Of a DNA stretch of 64,000 bases, positions 9,073 to 20,761 are shown piece after piece. The position numbers and the translations under genes were made by a program. Under the pieces are notes generated by a model. That model ran no database searches, had not been told where the DNA came from, and saw only the letters and a list, made by a program, of their open reading frames with translations. The first letter of the stretch is position 1. Each line of letters begins with the position of its first letter. Source of the stretch: Schistocerca nitens (Eukaryota > Arthropoda > Insecta > Orthoptera > Acrididae); the NCBI RefSeq assembly GCF_023898315.1, contig NC_064614.1, forward strand, positions 498,248,109-498,312,108. Direction: 5' to 3'.

Positions 9073-12000
9073 TGTGGAATGTCAGATCTCTTAATCGGGC
9101 AGGTAGGTTAGAAAATTTAAAAAGGGAAATGGATAAGCTAAAATTAGATATAGTGGTAATTAGTGAAGGAGGAACAAGACTTCTGGTCAGATGAATGATG
9201 ATTATGAGGTCCCATACTCCGAGGAGCGTAGGGGACGATGTGGGAGACCCTCACCGCCGACTAAGCGAGGTCCTAGCGGAGGTGGTTTGCCATTGCCTGC
9301 CTCTAGCTGCAATGGGGATGAATGATGATGATGAAGACGACACAACAATATCCAGTCACCTTGAGGCAGGGAAAATCCCTGACCCCGCAGGGAATCAAAC
9401 ACAGGACCCCGTGCGCGGGACGTGAGAACACAACCGCAAAACCACAAGCTGTGGACAGTCAGGTGAATACAGGGTTAGAAATACAAAATCAAATAGGGGT
9501 AATGCAGGAGTATGTTTAATAACGAACAAAAATTAGGAACACAGATAAGCTACTACGAGCAGCATAGTGAATGCATTATTGTAGCCAGGATAGACACGAA
9601 GCCCACACCCACCACAGTAGTACAAGTTTATATGCCAACTAGCTCCACAGATGATGGAGAGATTGAAGGAATATGTGATGTGATAAAATAAATTATTCAG
9701 ATAGTTAAGGGAGATTAAAATAGTCATGGGGGACTGGAATTTGAAAGTAGTGAAAGGAAGAGATGGAAAGGTAGTAGGTGAACATGGACCAGAGGTAAAG
9801 AATGAAAGAGGAAGCTACCTGATAGAATTTTGCGCAGAACATAACTTAATCATCGCTAACACTTGGTTTAAGAATCACGAAAGAAGGCTGTATGCATGGT
9901 AGAGGCCTAGAGGCACTGGAAGATTTCATATTGATTATATAATGGTAAGACAGAGATTTAGGAACCATGTTTTAAATTATAAGACATTTTCAGGGGCAGA
10001 TGTGGACTCTGACCAAAATTTGTTGCTTATACATTAAGACTGAAGAAACTGCAAAAAGGAAAGAATACAAGGAGATGGGATCTGGATAAACCGAAAGAAC
10101 CAGAGATTGTAGAGAGTTTTAGAGAGGGCATTGGGGAACAATTGACAAATACACAGAAAAAAAATACAGTAGAAGCAGAATGGGTAGCTTTGAGAGATGA
10201 AATAGTAAAGGCAGCAGAGCATCAAGTAGGTAAAAAGACGAGGGCTAGTAGAAATCCTTGGGTAAGATAAGAGATATTGAATTCGACTGATTAAAGGAGT
10301 AAATATAAAAATGCAGGAAATGAAGTGGGTGAAAAGGAATACAAACGTCTGAAAAATGAGATCGACAGGAAGTGCAAAATGGCTAAGCAAGGATGGCTCG
10401 AGGACAAATGTAAGGATGTAGGGGCATATATCACTAGCGGTAAGATAGACACTGCCTACAGGAAAATTAAAGAGATCTTTGGAGAAAAAAGAACCACCTG
10501 TATGAATATCAAAAGCTCAGATGGAAAACCGGTTCTAAGTAAAGAAGGGAAAGCAGAAAGGTGGAAGGAGTATACAGAGGATCTATACAAGGGCGATGTA
10601 CTTGTGGGCAATATTTCGGAAATGGAAGAGAATGTAGATGAAGATGAAATGGTAGATACAATACTGCGTGAAGAATTTGACAGAGTGCTGAAAGACCTAA
10701 GTAAAAAAAAAAAGGCTGTGGGAGTAGACAACATTCCGTTAGAACTACTGATAGCCTTGGGTGAGCGAGCCATCAGAAAACTCTACCATTTGGTAAGCAA
10801 GATGTATGAGGTGGGTAAAATACCCTCAGACTTCGAGAAGAATATAATAATTCCAATCCCAAAGACAGCAGGCATCTACAGGTGTAAAAATTACCGAACT
10901 ATCAGTTTAATAAGTCATGGCTGTAAAATATTAACAAGAATTCTTTACAAACGAATGGAAAAACTGGTAGAAGCCGACCTCGGGGAAGATCAGTTTGGTT
11001 TCGGTAGAAATGTTGGAATATGTGAGGCAATACTGACCCTAAGATTTATCTTAGAAGATAGATTAAGAAAAGGCAAACTTACGTTTCTAGCGTTTGTAGA
11101 CTTACAGAAAGCTTTTGACAATGCTGTCTGGAATACTCTCTTTCAAATTCTGAAGGTGGCAGGGGTAAAATACAGGGAGCGAAAGGCTATCTACAATTTG
11201 TACAGAAACCAGATGGCAGTTATATGAGTCGAGGGGCATAAATGGGAAGCAGTGGTTGAGAAGGGAGTGAGAGAGGGTTGTAGCTTATCACCGATGTTAT
11301 TCAATCTATATATTGAGCAAACAGTAAAGGAAGCAAAAGAAAAATTTGGAGTAGCAATTAAAGTCCATGGAGAAGAAATAAAAACTTTGACATTTGTCGA
11401 TGATGGAGACAGCAAAGGACCTCAAAGAGCAGTTGAACGGAATGGACAGTGTCTTGAAAGGAAGCTATAAGATGAACGTCAACAAAAACGAAACGAGGAT
11501 AATGGAATGTAGTCGAATTAAATCAGGTGAGGCTGAGGATACTGGATTAGGAAATGAGAGACTTGCAGTACGGTATTAGATGAGTTTTGCTATCTGGGAA
11601 GCAAAAATAACTGATGATGGCCGAAGTAGAATGGACATAAAATGTCGATTGGCTATGTCAAGGGAAGCATTTCTGATGAAGAGAAATTTGTTAACATCGA
11701 GTATAGACTTAAGTGTCAGGGAGTCTTTTCTGAAAGTATTTGTATGGAGTGTAGCCATGTATGGAAGTGAAACATAGTTTAGACGAGAAGGGAATAGAAG
11801 CTTTTGAAATGTGGTGCTATAGAAGAATGATGAAGATTAGATGGGTAGACCACGTAACTAATGAGGAGGTACTGAATAGAATTGTGGAGAGGAGGAATTT
11901 GTGGCACAACCGACTAAAAGAAGGGATCAGTTGGTAGGACACGTTCTGAAGCATCAAGGGATCTCCAGTTTGTTACTGGAGGTAAGCATGGAGGGTAAAA

Positions 12001-12117
12001 TTGTATAAGGAGACCAACAGATGAATATACTAAGCAGGTTCAGAAGGATGTAGGTTGCAGCAGTTTCTCAGAGATGAAGCAGCTTACACAAGATTAAGTA
12101 GCATGGAGAGCTGCATC
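9073..12117 (+). pseudogene. RTE-like LINE polyprotein (endonuclease plus reverse transcriptase), broken
   Basis: The gene would encode an APE-type endonuclease joined to a reverse transcriptase for target-primed reverse transcription. Near 9073 the text reads W-N-V-R-S-L-N, the start of the endonuclease. Near 9726-9742 is M-G-D-W-N, an endonuclease active-site block, and near 10005-10020 is a D-S-D-Q-N block. The longest open piece, 10325-11227 (300 residues), carries the RT fingers (I-P-I-P-K, N-Y-R-T-I-S-L-I), Q-F-G-F and the block A site F-V-D-L-Q-K-A-F-D. 11252-11470 has R-E-G-C-S-L-S-P and F-V-D-D. Right after F-V-D-D the frame changes, as though a few bases were lost. 11580-11777 holds the conserved C-terminal part with V-W-S-V-A-M-Y-G. 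At least seven interruptions are visible. Confidence 0.88.
9197..9457 (-). mobile_element. tRNA-headed SINE (Gly-like head type), minus strand
   Basis: Read on the minus strand, it starts with a tRNA-like head containing a B-box-like 'tgtttgattccct', followed by 'ggggtcagggattttccctgcctc' in two blocks and an ATC-rich tail. It is flanked by GTCAGATGAAT (9186-9196) and GTCAGGTGAAT (9458-9468), an 11-bp target duplication with one mismatch. It interrupts the endonuclease region of the RTE-like LINE. Confidence 0.85.
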
Positions 12118-12160
12118 AAACCAGTCTCTGGACTGAAGACCACAACAACAACAACAAACG

Positions 12161-14159
12161 AGTTCGGGAGAAACTATATCAACCTTGAGGTTGGAATTCT
12201 ATCTGTATCCGGAAGGCTATGATGCATTAATAGTGAACACTTGAATATGAATATTATCCAACAATTTTATTGCTACATTTCTAATCTGGAAACAATATCT
12301 GGAAAATTATTTCGTACTGTGTTTCCTGTTTCTGTCCATATGTTTTGCAGGTTCATATGTAAAACATAAGTGTTTTCTCTGTTTCCATTTTAAAAATTTT
12401 CATCTCTTTGTTCTCCTTCTAGTGGAAGGATTTTATATGAAATGTTTGGACACAAAGTACCCAGAACATACTATAATAGAGCATTATTTGCTGTCAGTTG
12501 GCACGTAGCTGCTTGACTGATGGACTAGAGGGGCAAAAATCTTAAATGAAGTAAATAAAGTATTACTATGTATTCACAGTTATCGTAGTAACTGTTACTA
12601 CTATTGTGTTGTGATTTTATTAACTGTTAACAGTGTGTGTCATCTGTTTACCAAACTGCTCACTTCGCTCTCGTAGGCCTACTGTTAGGTCAGTTATATG
12701 AATAATCTGACCATGTATTTGTAATTCCTTGGAAATGATCAGTTATTTGCAATAGCTGTAACTATTGGATTCTGGTATTTTTACATTTATGGGAATTTAC
12801 TTGCTTATGTTATGCGTCCAGTGCATGAATTATTATGAGTACCAATACTGCATATTTCCAATAATCAACCGCATGAATGGATTTGTCATTTGTTATGATA
12901 AGGTCTACTACTGTGCAAGTTTTGTCTATTTTTTTGGCATATCATTAGAAGTTGATGTCCCATATTGCGCTACACTCACAGGAGTCGCTCTTTTATATCC
13001 GCCTTTCTTTGGATGGTACTGCACTGTGTGAGGCCAGCTCTAAAGGGGGCACAGTAGCGAAGGAACTCACATAAGCAATCAATGTTAAAATGAGGAAACT
13101 TCAAGTACACTCTATGAAGGAACTAATAGAGATAAAAACTCGAAACTTTTACAGAATAGACGAATCATTATCATCACATCACATAAAAATTGGTTACTGC
13201 AGTTTATATAGACCCTATGTTATGAGTAATTTTCTTTGTTCTACTAGAAAGAATTATAAATTTTTAAACACTTTAGAGCTTGTAAATTTGTTCTTTTTAA
13301 GTGATTAATCATTCTTTTATTAACAAGAGACACTGCAAATTGTATGTCTTTATCATTGTTAATTTTGGAGGGAAGTGAGCCACAATATCAAAGAATGTAG
13401 TTTTGAGAAAAACTGTTTTAAAGTTTTACGTAGAAGAAACTAATGCACATTATCATACAGACACACTTTACAATCATTCCACGACTATACGGCATATCAA
13501 CTCCATCGTCTATCACCTTTTCTTTGATCTAGGAGTTATCCTAGTTCCAGCATAGCATATAGGCCTACGATCCATATGTCGATGCTTTTCAGTATCGATA
13601 TCCTCCTTTGTTTCCAAGAACAATAACAAGACAGTATTCTTTGACGTACCACCACCCAAGCACATCACTTCTTCATGAACACCAAACTTTAATGCTTTTT
13701 TTCTAGTTTTTGGTAGCCTCCTCCAAATGAGAGAATTCAAACTTTCTTCCCATTCTGAGTTTTACCAAGGAATCTCTCTTTCAAGAGCTGTTGTTGGCTG
13801 AAATCTCTGAAATTGGGTTTGACACCAAATACGAACGTTTTTGGAATTGAATGTTTATGCTTATAACTGAAAACTGTACCTGGGTTGCTGAATTTGCACC
13901 AGCTGTCCTATCCATGTGGACACATGTAATATTGTGGTTTCTCATCCGTTGAAATTTTATGAAAAAATATAGCCCAGACAGCTCTTCTTATTGCTTCTGG
14001 ATTCTCGTTATTTCAGTCTTTGTCACGTTATCTTTACCACCTAAGGTACAGGCTTTCATGTAAAAATAAAATTAAAGAGATATCTTAGCACGTCTTTTTT
14101 TAATTTCAAAACGGTACTTACTTAAAAAACACACCTCGTAGTTATTGTCCACGTCAGCT
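12161..14159. other. Unassigned sequence, no gene seen
   Basis: AT-rich sequence. The largest ORFs (88 codons at 12765, 72 at 13090, and 75 on the minus strand at 13740) show no domain, start context or family resemblance I can name. It could be old repeat or spacer. Confidence 0.5.
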
Positions 14160-14520
14160 TACAGCACAGCGACACGTCGGCGATATTCTACGCTCCGTTT
14201 TGTTGCCCTTCATGACAAGTCATCCTGGACGCTCATTTAAGCAAGATGATGCCTGCCAGCATACGGCGAGAGTTCCTACTGCTTGTCTTCGTGCTTACCT
14301 CGGTCAGCAAGGTCGCCGGATCTCTTCCCAATTGAGATTGTTTGGAGCATTATTGGCAGGACCCTCCAACCAGCTCGGAGTTTTGACGATCTAACGCGCC
14401 GATTGGGCAGAATTTGCCACGATAGCCTCAGGAGCACATCCAACAACTCTATCAATCAATAATAATTCGAATAAATGCTTGCATAAGGACCAGAGGTGGA
14501 CCAGCACCTTACAGTCTTGC
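14160..14520 (+). pseudogene. Tc1/mariner transposase, C-terminal remnant
   Basis: Across shifting frames the plus strand shows Q-D-D-A-C ... H-T-A-R (the second catalytic aspartate region), then S-P-D-L-F-P-I-E (the third acidic residue region) and a C-terminal tail ending R-T-R-G-G-P. These are the blocks of a Tc1-type DDE transposase, a cut-and-paste recombinase. The N-terminal DNA-binding half is absent and no terminal inverted repeat was found. Confidence 0.75.
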
Positions 14521-14679
14521 TCAATTTGTGAAGCTCTTTCTCTTAAACAAATCATCTAATTTTCTGAAATTGTAATCATTCGTTTGTCTGCACATACACA
14601 TCACATCTACCGATTTTCGTCCCATTCGGATAATTCTTTTTTGGTGCCTTTTTTTATTTTTTTTTAATATTCTTTTTCT

Positions 14680-14930
14680 TAGTGTGTACAACGGTTGCTG
14701 TCCAACTAACAACTTATAGGTATACGAACGAGAGGTGATCGTGTTGTACACCAACGGCGTCCTATACCATCACACACGTGCTAACGTGTATGACCATGAA
14801 GGATGCAATCTAGCAACCTTCGTTCTCCTTTATCCTTCACACACGGATGTATCCATCGTGCTGCTGTATTCAGATCCAGGACTCGTCTGAAAATGTAGAT
14901 GGCGCACACCTACCTACTTTTTGTCAGTCT
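14680..14930 (-). pseudogene. Tc1-type transposase, central fragment, minus strand
   Basis: Read leftwards from about 14930, a weak S-D-E-S-like block is followed by a D-G-Y-I-R-V-like block, then V-M-V-W-like text and a S-P-L-V-like block, the order seen between the first and second catalytic residues of Tc1 transposases. The frames are badly broken. It lies head-on to the plus-strand remnant at 14160-14520, so the two are probably separate insertions. Confidence 0.45.
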
Positions 14931-15980
14931 GACGTTTGCTGCATATTGCCTTCATGCTGTCGCGATTTTAATCGCCAGCAGTGAAAAGGCCACACTGTTT
15001 TATATTTTATAATAGGAGATAAAACGCATATTTTTAGTAATATTAAAAATTACTAAACTGAAGGCGGCTCTTCTATGCTAATATTCTAATACGCAACTAC
15101 TTCGAACATCTAAAGAAACAAATCCGAACAACAAATCTAATAACTAACTACAATGCAAATTAACTCTAATTACTAAGTCTTGGTAAAATTTACGATTACA
15201 GTAGGGTACTAAACATGGTATGTAAGATACTATTGGAGATCTAATAATAGTAATTAACTAATGCACAGCATGTAAATATCCTTTGAATAAATTTGGAATG
15301 GCACAATTTACTATGGTTTAGTAGCAATGTAACATTTTCCCTTCTTTAGTGTTCTAGCGATAAAGAAAAGGAAACGAAACAGTTCACAGGAAATTAAAAC
15401 AAACTAATTTTTGAGAATAATACCTAAAGCACAGATACCCATGTCCCATCCTACTGGTTTACGCTAGTGTGCTGGGAAGACAACAGGGCTACTATTTTAA
15501 CATAGAATTAGTGGCTGTTCGACCACTACTGTTAATAATTCTGAGATACTGTAGCCGATATCATAACAGACAAATTGTCGCATTGTTTACAGCAATACAG
15601 GCTGTTTTTTGGGTTATGTGGCAAAGACCGTCTTACTGCAGCCAAAGACGCAGATAGTATAGAAGTAAAGTAAATACTATTTCACACATTTAATAGTTAG
15701 TAGTTAGACAAGAGACAATGAAATGTTGCTTTTTTGAATAATTAATAGAATATGCCCCAGTCTTTCAATTAAGGCTAAAATACATTAAGAATAAATTTTC
15801 TCTGTGTGTATAAGTCTGTAAAGTAAGGAGAAAAGGTCACGATTTGGTGTACGGATTGTATTTTTTTGTTGTTCCGATAAAGAATGTACCAGAGAAATAT
15901 GCATGTATCGAAACTGTAACGCAAGTTGAAGGCAGTCGCCGTAATTTGTTTATGGATTATATAACAGCAGGAGCTGTAAG

Positions 15981-16021
<41 letters not shown>

Positions 16022-16554
16022 CTATGTTTTCGATGGCTGTTTCACAAAATGTAAGAGTCGCTCTCGTACCTGTAACTTTTGATTAAATAATTACGATAGC
16101 CAAGTTTAAATTAAGAATCTACTTTTCTTTTTCATTAATTCCACATATCAAATTATTATGCTGCATTTTAGAACTTTTTCAGGCTGCAACGAAGGGGAGT
16201 TGCCGACGAATTGTTTGGTGACTACAGCCGAACGCTACTAGTGTTCAAACGGCTATTACTTTATCAAACTTTTATTTCAGCGTCCCTGAGATCTATTTTA
16301 CCGGTCTTTTCTATCAGTATCCGGGCAATGTAATTACACAAACTGCGTAATTTTGAGATCGGTCACTGGCCTCTAAACAATGCCCTCGGTCAACGTTCTC
16401 GTCGGTCAGGTTGGCGGAATATATAATTTCATTATCCACAAGTAAAAAAATTTTCTGTGCACCATTTCACCATTTCAGAAACTTTACCACCAGCAAAAGC
16501 GATAAAAATAATATTGTTGTATTTTTTAAATAACAGTAATATTATAATAAGAAT
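14931..16554. other. Unassigned sequence with one microsatellite
   Basis: No coding or repeat family is recognised apart from the CT run at 15984-16020. Confidence 0.5.
15984..16020. repeat. (CT)n microsatellite
   Basis: About 17 near-perfect CT units, interrupted once by 'gtct'. Confidence 0.9.
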
Positions 16555-16560
16555 TTATGG

Positions 16561-17159
16561 TCAGATGAGTATAGGGTAATACCAACAGGAGCAGAAAACG
16601 GTATAACGGGAGTAGGATTCATTATGAGTAGGAAGGCAGGGCAGAGAAAGTGTTACTGTGAACATTTGAGTGATAGGGTTACTATCATCAGAATCGACAG
16701 CACACCAACAATGACAACGATATTTCATGTATACATGCCGACGTCGCAAGCCGAAAATGAAGAGCTAGGGAAAGCATATGAGGAATACTGAACGGGTAAT
16801 TCAGCACGAAAAAGGAGATGAAAATCTAATAGTCATGGAGAAATGGAATGCGGTTGTAGGGGAAGGAGTAGAAGAGGGGGTACAGGAGAATATGAGCTTG
16901 GTACTAGGAATGAGAGAAGAGAAAGACTAATTGCGTTATGTAATAAATTTTAGCTACTAATAGCAAACACTCTGTTTAAAAATCACAAGAGGAGGAGGTA
17001 TACTTCGGAAAGCTAGGAGATACGTGAAGATATCAGATTACATCATGGTCAGGCAGAGATTCTCAAATCAGATACTTGAGTGTAAGGTGCACCCAGGAGG
17101 AAATACAGACTCAGATCACAATTTAGTAGTGATGAAGAGAAGGCTGAAATTAAGAGACT
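16561..17159 (+). pseudogene. RTE-like LINE endonuclease domain fragment
   Basis: Plus-strand text includes blocks typical of APE endonucleases of RTE LINEs: a 'V-Y-M-P-T-S'-like motif near 16730, a degenerate 'W-N-A-V-V-G'-like block near 16846, 'H-K-R-R-R-Y' near 16985-17005 and 'D-S-D-H-N-L-V' near 17108. Stops are frequent. It ends at the insertion site at 17160. Confidence 0.7.
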
Positions 17160-17169
17160 AGTCAGGAAC

Positions 17170-18184
17170 TAGTCTGAAATATAATGATAGAAGGATAATC
17201 TTTAAAATATACCAAAATGAAACAGCCTTAGTTAAGAAGGAAAACAAAGAAGAAACAGCAAGAATAAGGAAAGGAGTGAGACAGGGATGCCCACTATCTC
17301 CAGTAATTTTCAACGCATATATCCAAGAAGCAATAGATAAAATAAGAGAGAATATTGAAGTAGGAATAAAACTTAACGGAATGAAAATAGATATGTTGCG
17401 ATATGCAGATGATATCGCCATAATTACAGAAAGGAAAGAAGATTTAGAAGCCGCACTCAATGAAATGGAAAACACCTTAAAAGAACAGTATGGAATGAAA
17501 ATAAATAAGAAAAAGACTAAAGTGATGGTGAGTGGCGCCCTGAACTACAATGAACCCATACGAATAACAATAAAGGGAGAGAAACTAGGGCAGGTTACAG
17601 AATTTAACTACTTAGGTAGCAAAATAACAGCAGATGGAAGGAGCAAAAGTGACATTAAAAACAGAATACAACTTGCCAAAATAGCATTCAATGGAAAAAG
17701 AAACTTACTGACGAGTAGAAATGTTAGTTTAGACGTAAGAAAGAGAGTCATGAAAACCTATGTGTGGAGTACAGCCCTTTACGGATGTGAAACTTGGACT
17801 AGTGGAAAAGAAGAAAAGAGAAGATTAGAGGCATTCGAAATGTGGTGCTACCGGAGAATGGAAAAAATCAGCTGGCGAGACAAGGCTACAAACGAAGATG
17901 TCCTCAGAAGAGTGAAAGAAAACAGATCTCTTTGGCGAAATATACAGAAAAGAAGAATAACCTTCATAGGTCACATTTTACGGCATAACAATTTCATTAA
18001 GAGAATATTAGAAGGAATCATTGAAGGAAGAACTCGCCGAGGACGACCTAGATTAAGCTACATTCAACAAGTAATAAATGACATCGGGTGCCAGACCTAT
18101 GCAGATATGAAGAAGAAAGTTGACAAAAGAACGGAATGGCGTGCTGCTGCCAACCAACCTGTGGGTTGATAACCGAAGAAGAAG
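17170..18184 (+). mobile_element. 5'-truncated RTE-like LINE inserted in the second RTE-like LINE
   Basis: A 1.0-kb 3' fragment whose coding frame is open from the 5' junction to the stop at 18169, followed by a 15-bp 3' UTR ending in GAA repeats. It is flanked by AGTCAGGAAC at 17160-17169 and 18185-18194, the target duplication. Its family differs from the host LINE. Confidence 0.92.
17171..18169 (+). CDS. RTE-like LINE reverse transcriptase, C-terminal two-thirds, uninterrupted
   Basis: The frame is open from the insertion junction, with no start codon of its own visible because the 5' part of the element was never copied. Near the front it has G-V-R-Q-G-C-P-L-S-P (RT block B), then L-R-Y-A-D-D (catalytic Y-A-D-D, block C), then F-N-Y-L-G-S-K-I-T (block E), a long basic connection domain with E-M-W-C-Y-R-R-M, and a tail with R-T-R-R-G-R-P-R. 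About 332 residues remain; a full RTE protein is about 1000. The fingers and block A aspartate are missing, so it cannot be an active polymerase. The lack of any stop across 1 kb implies a recent insertion relative to its heavily damaged host LINE. Confidence 0.9.
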   Translation, partial: SLKYNDRRIIFKIYQNETALVKKENKEETARIRKGVRQGCPLSPVIFNAYIQEAIDKIRENIEVGIKLNGMKIDMLRYADDIAIITERKEDLEAALNEMENTLKEQYGMKINKKKTKVMVSGALNYNEPIRITIKGEKLGQVTEFNYLGSKITADGRSKSDIKNRIQLAKIAFNGKRNLLTSRNVSLDVRKRVMKTYVWSTALYGCETWTSGKEEKRRLEAFEMWCYRRMEKISWRDKATNEDVLRRVKENRSLWRNIQKRRITFIGHILRHNNFIKRILEGIIEGRTRRGRPRLSYIQQVINDIGCQTYADMKKKVDKRTEWRAAANQPVG

Positions 18185-18195
18185 AGTCAGGAACA

Positions 18196-18389
18196 AAAAT
18201 GGCTCTGAGCACTATGGGACTCAACATCTGTGGTCATAAGTCCCCTAGAACTTAGAACTACTTAAACCTAACTAACCTAAGGACATCACACACATCCATG
18301 CCCGAGGCTGGATTCGAACCTGCGACCGTAGCAGTCGCGCGGTTCCTGACTGAGCGCCTAGAACCGCTAGACCACCGCGGCCAGCAACT
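18196..18389 (-). mobile_element. tRNA-headed SINE (class II head), minus strand
   Basis: Reverse complement of the body and head described at 3680-3869, with B box 'ggattcgaacctgc' on this strand. It is flanked by AGTCAGGAACA (18185-18195 and 18390-18400). The left duplication is also the right-hand duplication of the LINE just before it, so the SINE landed exactly at that LINE's 3' junction or reused the same target sequence. Confidence 0.93.
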
Positions 18390-18400
18390 AGTCAGGAACA

Positions 18401-20668
18401 ATCAATGTGCAAAAAAGTGGGATACGGAAGTACTAAGGAATGAAGAGATACGCTTTCTGAGGCTATAGACACTGCAATAAGGAATAGCTCAGTAGGCAGT
18501 TCAGTTGAAGAGAAATGGACATCTCTAAAAAGGCAATCGCAGAAGTTGGAAAGAAAAACGTAGGTACAAAAAAGTTAACTGCGAAGAAATCGTAGGTAGC
18601 GGAAGAAATACTTCAGTTGATCGATGAAAGAAGGAACCACAAAAATGTTCAGGGAAATTCTAGAATACAGAAATACAAGTCACTTAGGACCGAAAAAAAA
18701 TAGGAAGTGCAGGGAAGCTAAGGCGAAATGGCTGCATGGAAAATGTGAAGAAATCGAAGAAAGAAATGATTGTCGAAAGGACTGACTCGGTACATAGGAA
18801 AGTCAAACCAACCTTCACTGAAATTAAAATCAAGGGTGATACCATTATGAGTGCAATGGGAATTCCACTGCTAAATGCAGAAGAGAGAGCGGATGCTTGG
18901 AAAGAGTACATCGAACGCCTCTATGAGGCGAAAAACTTATCTGATGACGTGATGGAAGAAGAAACTGGAGTCGATATAGAAGAGATATGGGATCTAGTAT
19001 TAGAATCATAATTTAAAAGAGACCTGGAAATTGTAAGATCGAATAAGGCAGAAGGGATGCATAATATTCCATCTAAAGTCATTGGGGGAAGTGGCAACAA
19101 AGTGACTTTACACGTTGGTGTGTAGAACGTATGAGTCTGGCGATATACCATCCGATTTTCGGAAAAACATCATCTACACAATGCGCAAGAGTGCTAGAGC
19201 CGACAAATGCGAGAATTATCGCACAATCAGCTTAAAAGCACATGCATATAATCTGATAACAAGAATAATATACAGAAAAATGAAAAAGAAAATTGGGGAT
19301 GTGTTAGATGTTGATCAGTTTGGCTTTAGGACAGTTCTGACGTTGCGGTTGATAATGGAAGGAAGACTAAAGAAAAATCAAGACACTTTCATACGACTTG
19401 TCGATCAGGACATTCGACTGTGTCATATGTTACAAGATGTCCGAAATTCAGTAAAGTAAGTAAGGATAAGCTATAGGGAAAGACTGGTAATATACAATAT
19501 GTATAATAGGCAAGAAGGAACAATAAGAGTGGAAGACCAAGTAAGAAGTAGTCGGATTAAAAATGTTGGAAGACAGGGATATAGTCTTTCGTCCCTATAG
19601 TCCAACCTATACATCGAGGAAGTAACGACGCAAATACAAGAAAAATGTAAGAGTGGAATTAAAATTCAAGGTGAAAGGATATCAATGATAAGATTCGGTG
19701 ATGACATTACCATCCCCGTAAGAATTACAGGATCTGCTGCGTGGAATGAACAGTTTAATGAATAAAGAATATGGATTGCGAGTAATTCGAAGAAATACGA
19801 AAATAATGAGAAGTAGCAGAAACGAGAACACCGAGAAGCTTAACATCAGGACTGGTGACCACGAAGCAGATGAAGTTAAGGAATTCTGTGACCTAGGCAG
19901 CAAAATAATCCATGAAGGACAGCGCAATAAGGACATTAAAAGCAGACTAGCGCTGCCAAAAAGGGCATTCCTGGCCAAGAGAAATCTACTGGTGTCGAAA
20001 ATAGGCGTTAATCTGAAGGAGAAATTTCTGAGAACATACGTTTGGAGCACAATATTATATGATAATCAAACTTGCACTGTTGAAAAACAGCAAAAAAAGA
20101 GAATCGAAGGATTTGAGATGTGGTGATACAGAAGAATATCGAAAATTAAGTGAAAAAAAATGGTTCAAATGGCTCTAAGCACTATGGGACTTAATATCTG
20201 AGGTCATCGGTTCCCTAGACTTAGATGCACTTAAACCTAACTAACCTAAGGATATCACACACATCCATGGCCGAGGCAAGATTCGAACCTGCGACCTTAG
20301 CAGCCGTATGGTTCTAGACTGATGCGCCTAGAACCGCTCGGCTACAGAGGCCGGCCCCAAATTAAGTGGACTGATAGGGTACAGAATGAGGAGGTTCTAT
20401 GAAGAGTCGGAGAGAAAGGCAGTACATGGAAAACGCTGGAAAGAAGAAGGGACAGAATGGTAGGACATCTGATAAGACATCAGGGAATAACTTCCATGGT
20501 ACTAGAGGGAGCCGTAAAGGGTGAAAACTGTAGAGGAAGGCAGAGATTGGAATAGACAGAGCAAATAATAGAGGTCATAGGCTGTAAGTGCTAGTCTGAA
20601 ATGCAGAGTTTGGCACAGAAGAGGAATTCGTGGCTGTCCGCATCAAACCAGTCAGAAAACTGACGAAA
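18401..20668 (+). pseudogene. RTE-like LINE reverse transcriptase (host copy), broken
   Basis: Continuation of the LINE begun at 16555. 18736-19011 is the pre-RT linker. 19115-19459 holds the fingers (S-G-D-I-P-S-D-F, N-Y-R-T-I-S-L) and D-Q-F-G-F. About 19560-19690 holds the block B and C region, degraded to I-R-F-G-D-D near 19690. 19746-20126 is the connection domain (L-G-S-K-I-I, V-W-S-T-I-L-Y). About 20360-20600 holds the tail, after the SINE. Stops and frame changes occur throughout, so no protein is expected. Confidence 0.8.
20153..20358 (-). mobile_element. tRNA-headed SINE (class II head), minus strand
   Basis: Full-length copy running from 'atggttcaaatggctctaagc' (3' end) to 'ggctacagaggccggcc' (head). 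It is flanked by the 10-bp duplication AAATTAAGTG (20143-20152 and 20359-20368). It splits the C-terminal coding region of the RTE-like LINE. Confidence 0.93.
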
Positions 20669-20761
20669 AAAAAGTTAGCTTAGTGTTTATCATGTTCGAC
20701 TAGCATGTCTTTTCCTGATGTTCGGGAAGATGCCATGGACTCGATGATCCACATCTGATAT

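Larger units (their letters stand above)
8696..12160 (+). mobile_element. BovB/RTE-like LINE, near full length, plus strand
   Basis: The order is a non-coding 5' leader (from about 8696), an endonuclease region (about 9073-10035), reverse transcriptase (10325-11470) and a C-terminal region to about 12117. A very short 3' UTR ends in a CAA array at 12140-12157, the short-UTR, simple-repeat tail expected of RTE-type LINEs. Copies of this type in insect genomes are often mislabelled 'craniofacial development protein 2-like'. The coding region has many stops and shifts, and a SINE lies in the endonuclease part (9197-9457). Confidence 0.85.
16555..20672 (+). mobile_element. Second RTE-like LINE, split by one LINE and two SINEs
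   Basis: A diverged relative of the 8.7-12.2 kb LINE. It is 5'-truncated inside the endonuclease region at about 16555 and runs to about 20672, where the end matches the same family ('gcatcaaaccagtc' near 20641) followed by an A run. It is interrupted at 17170-18395 by another LINE plus a SINE, and at 20153-20358 by a second SINE. With the inserts taken as separate, the LINE text on either side of 17160/18390 is continuous. Confidence 0.85.
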
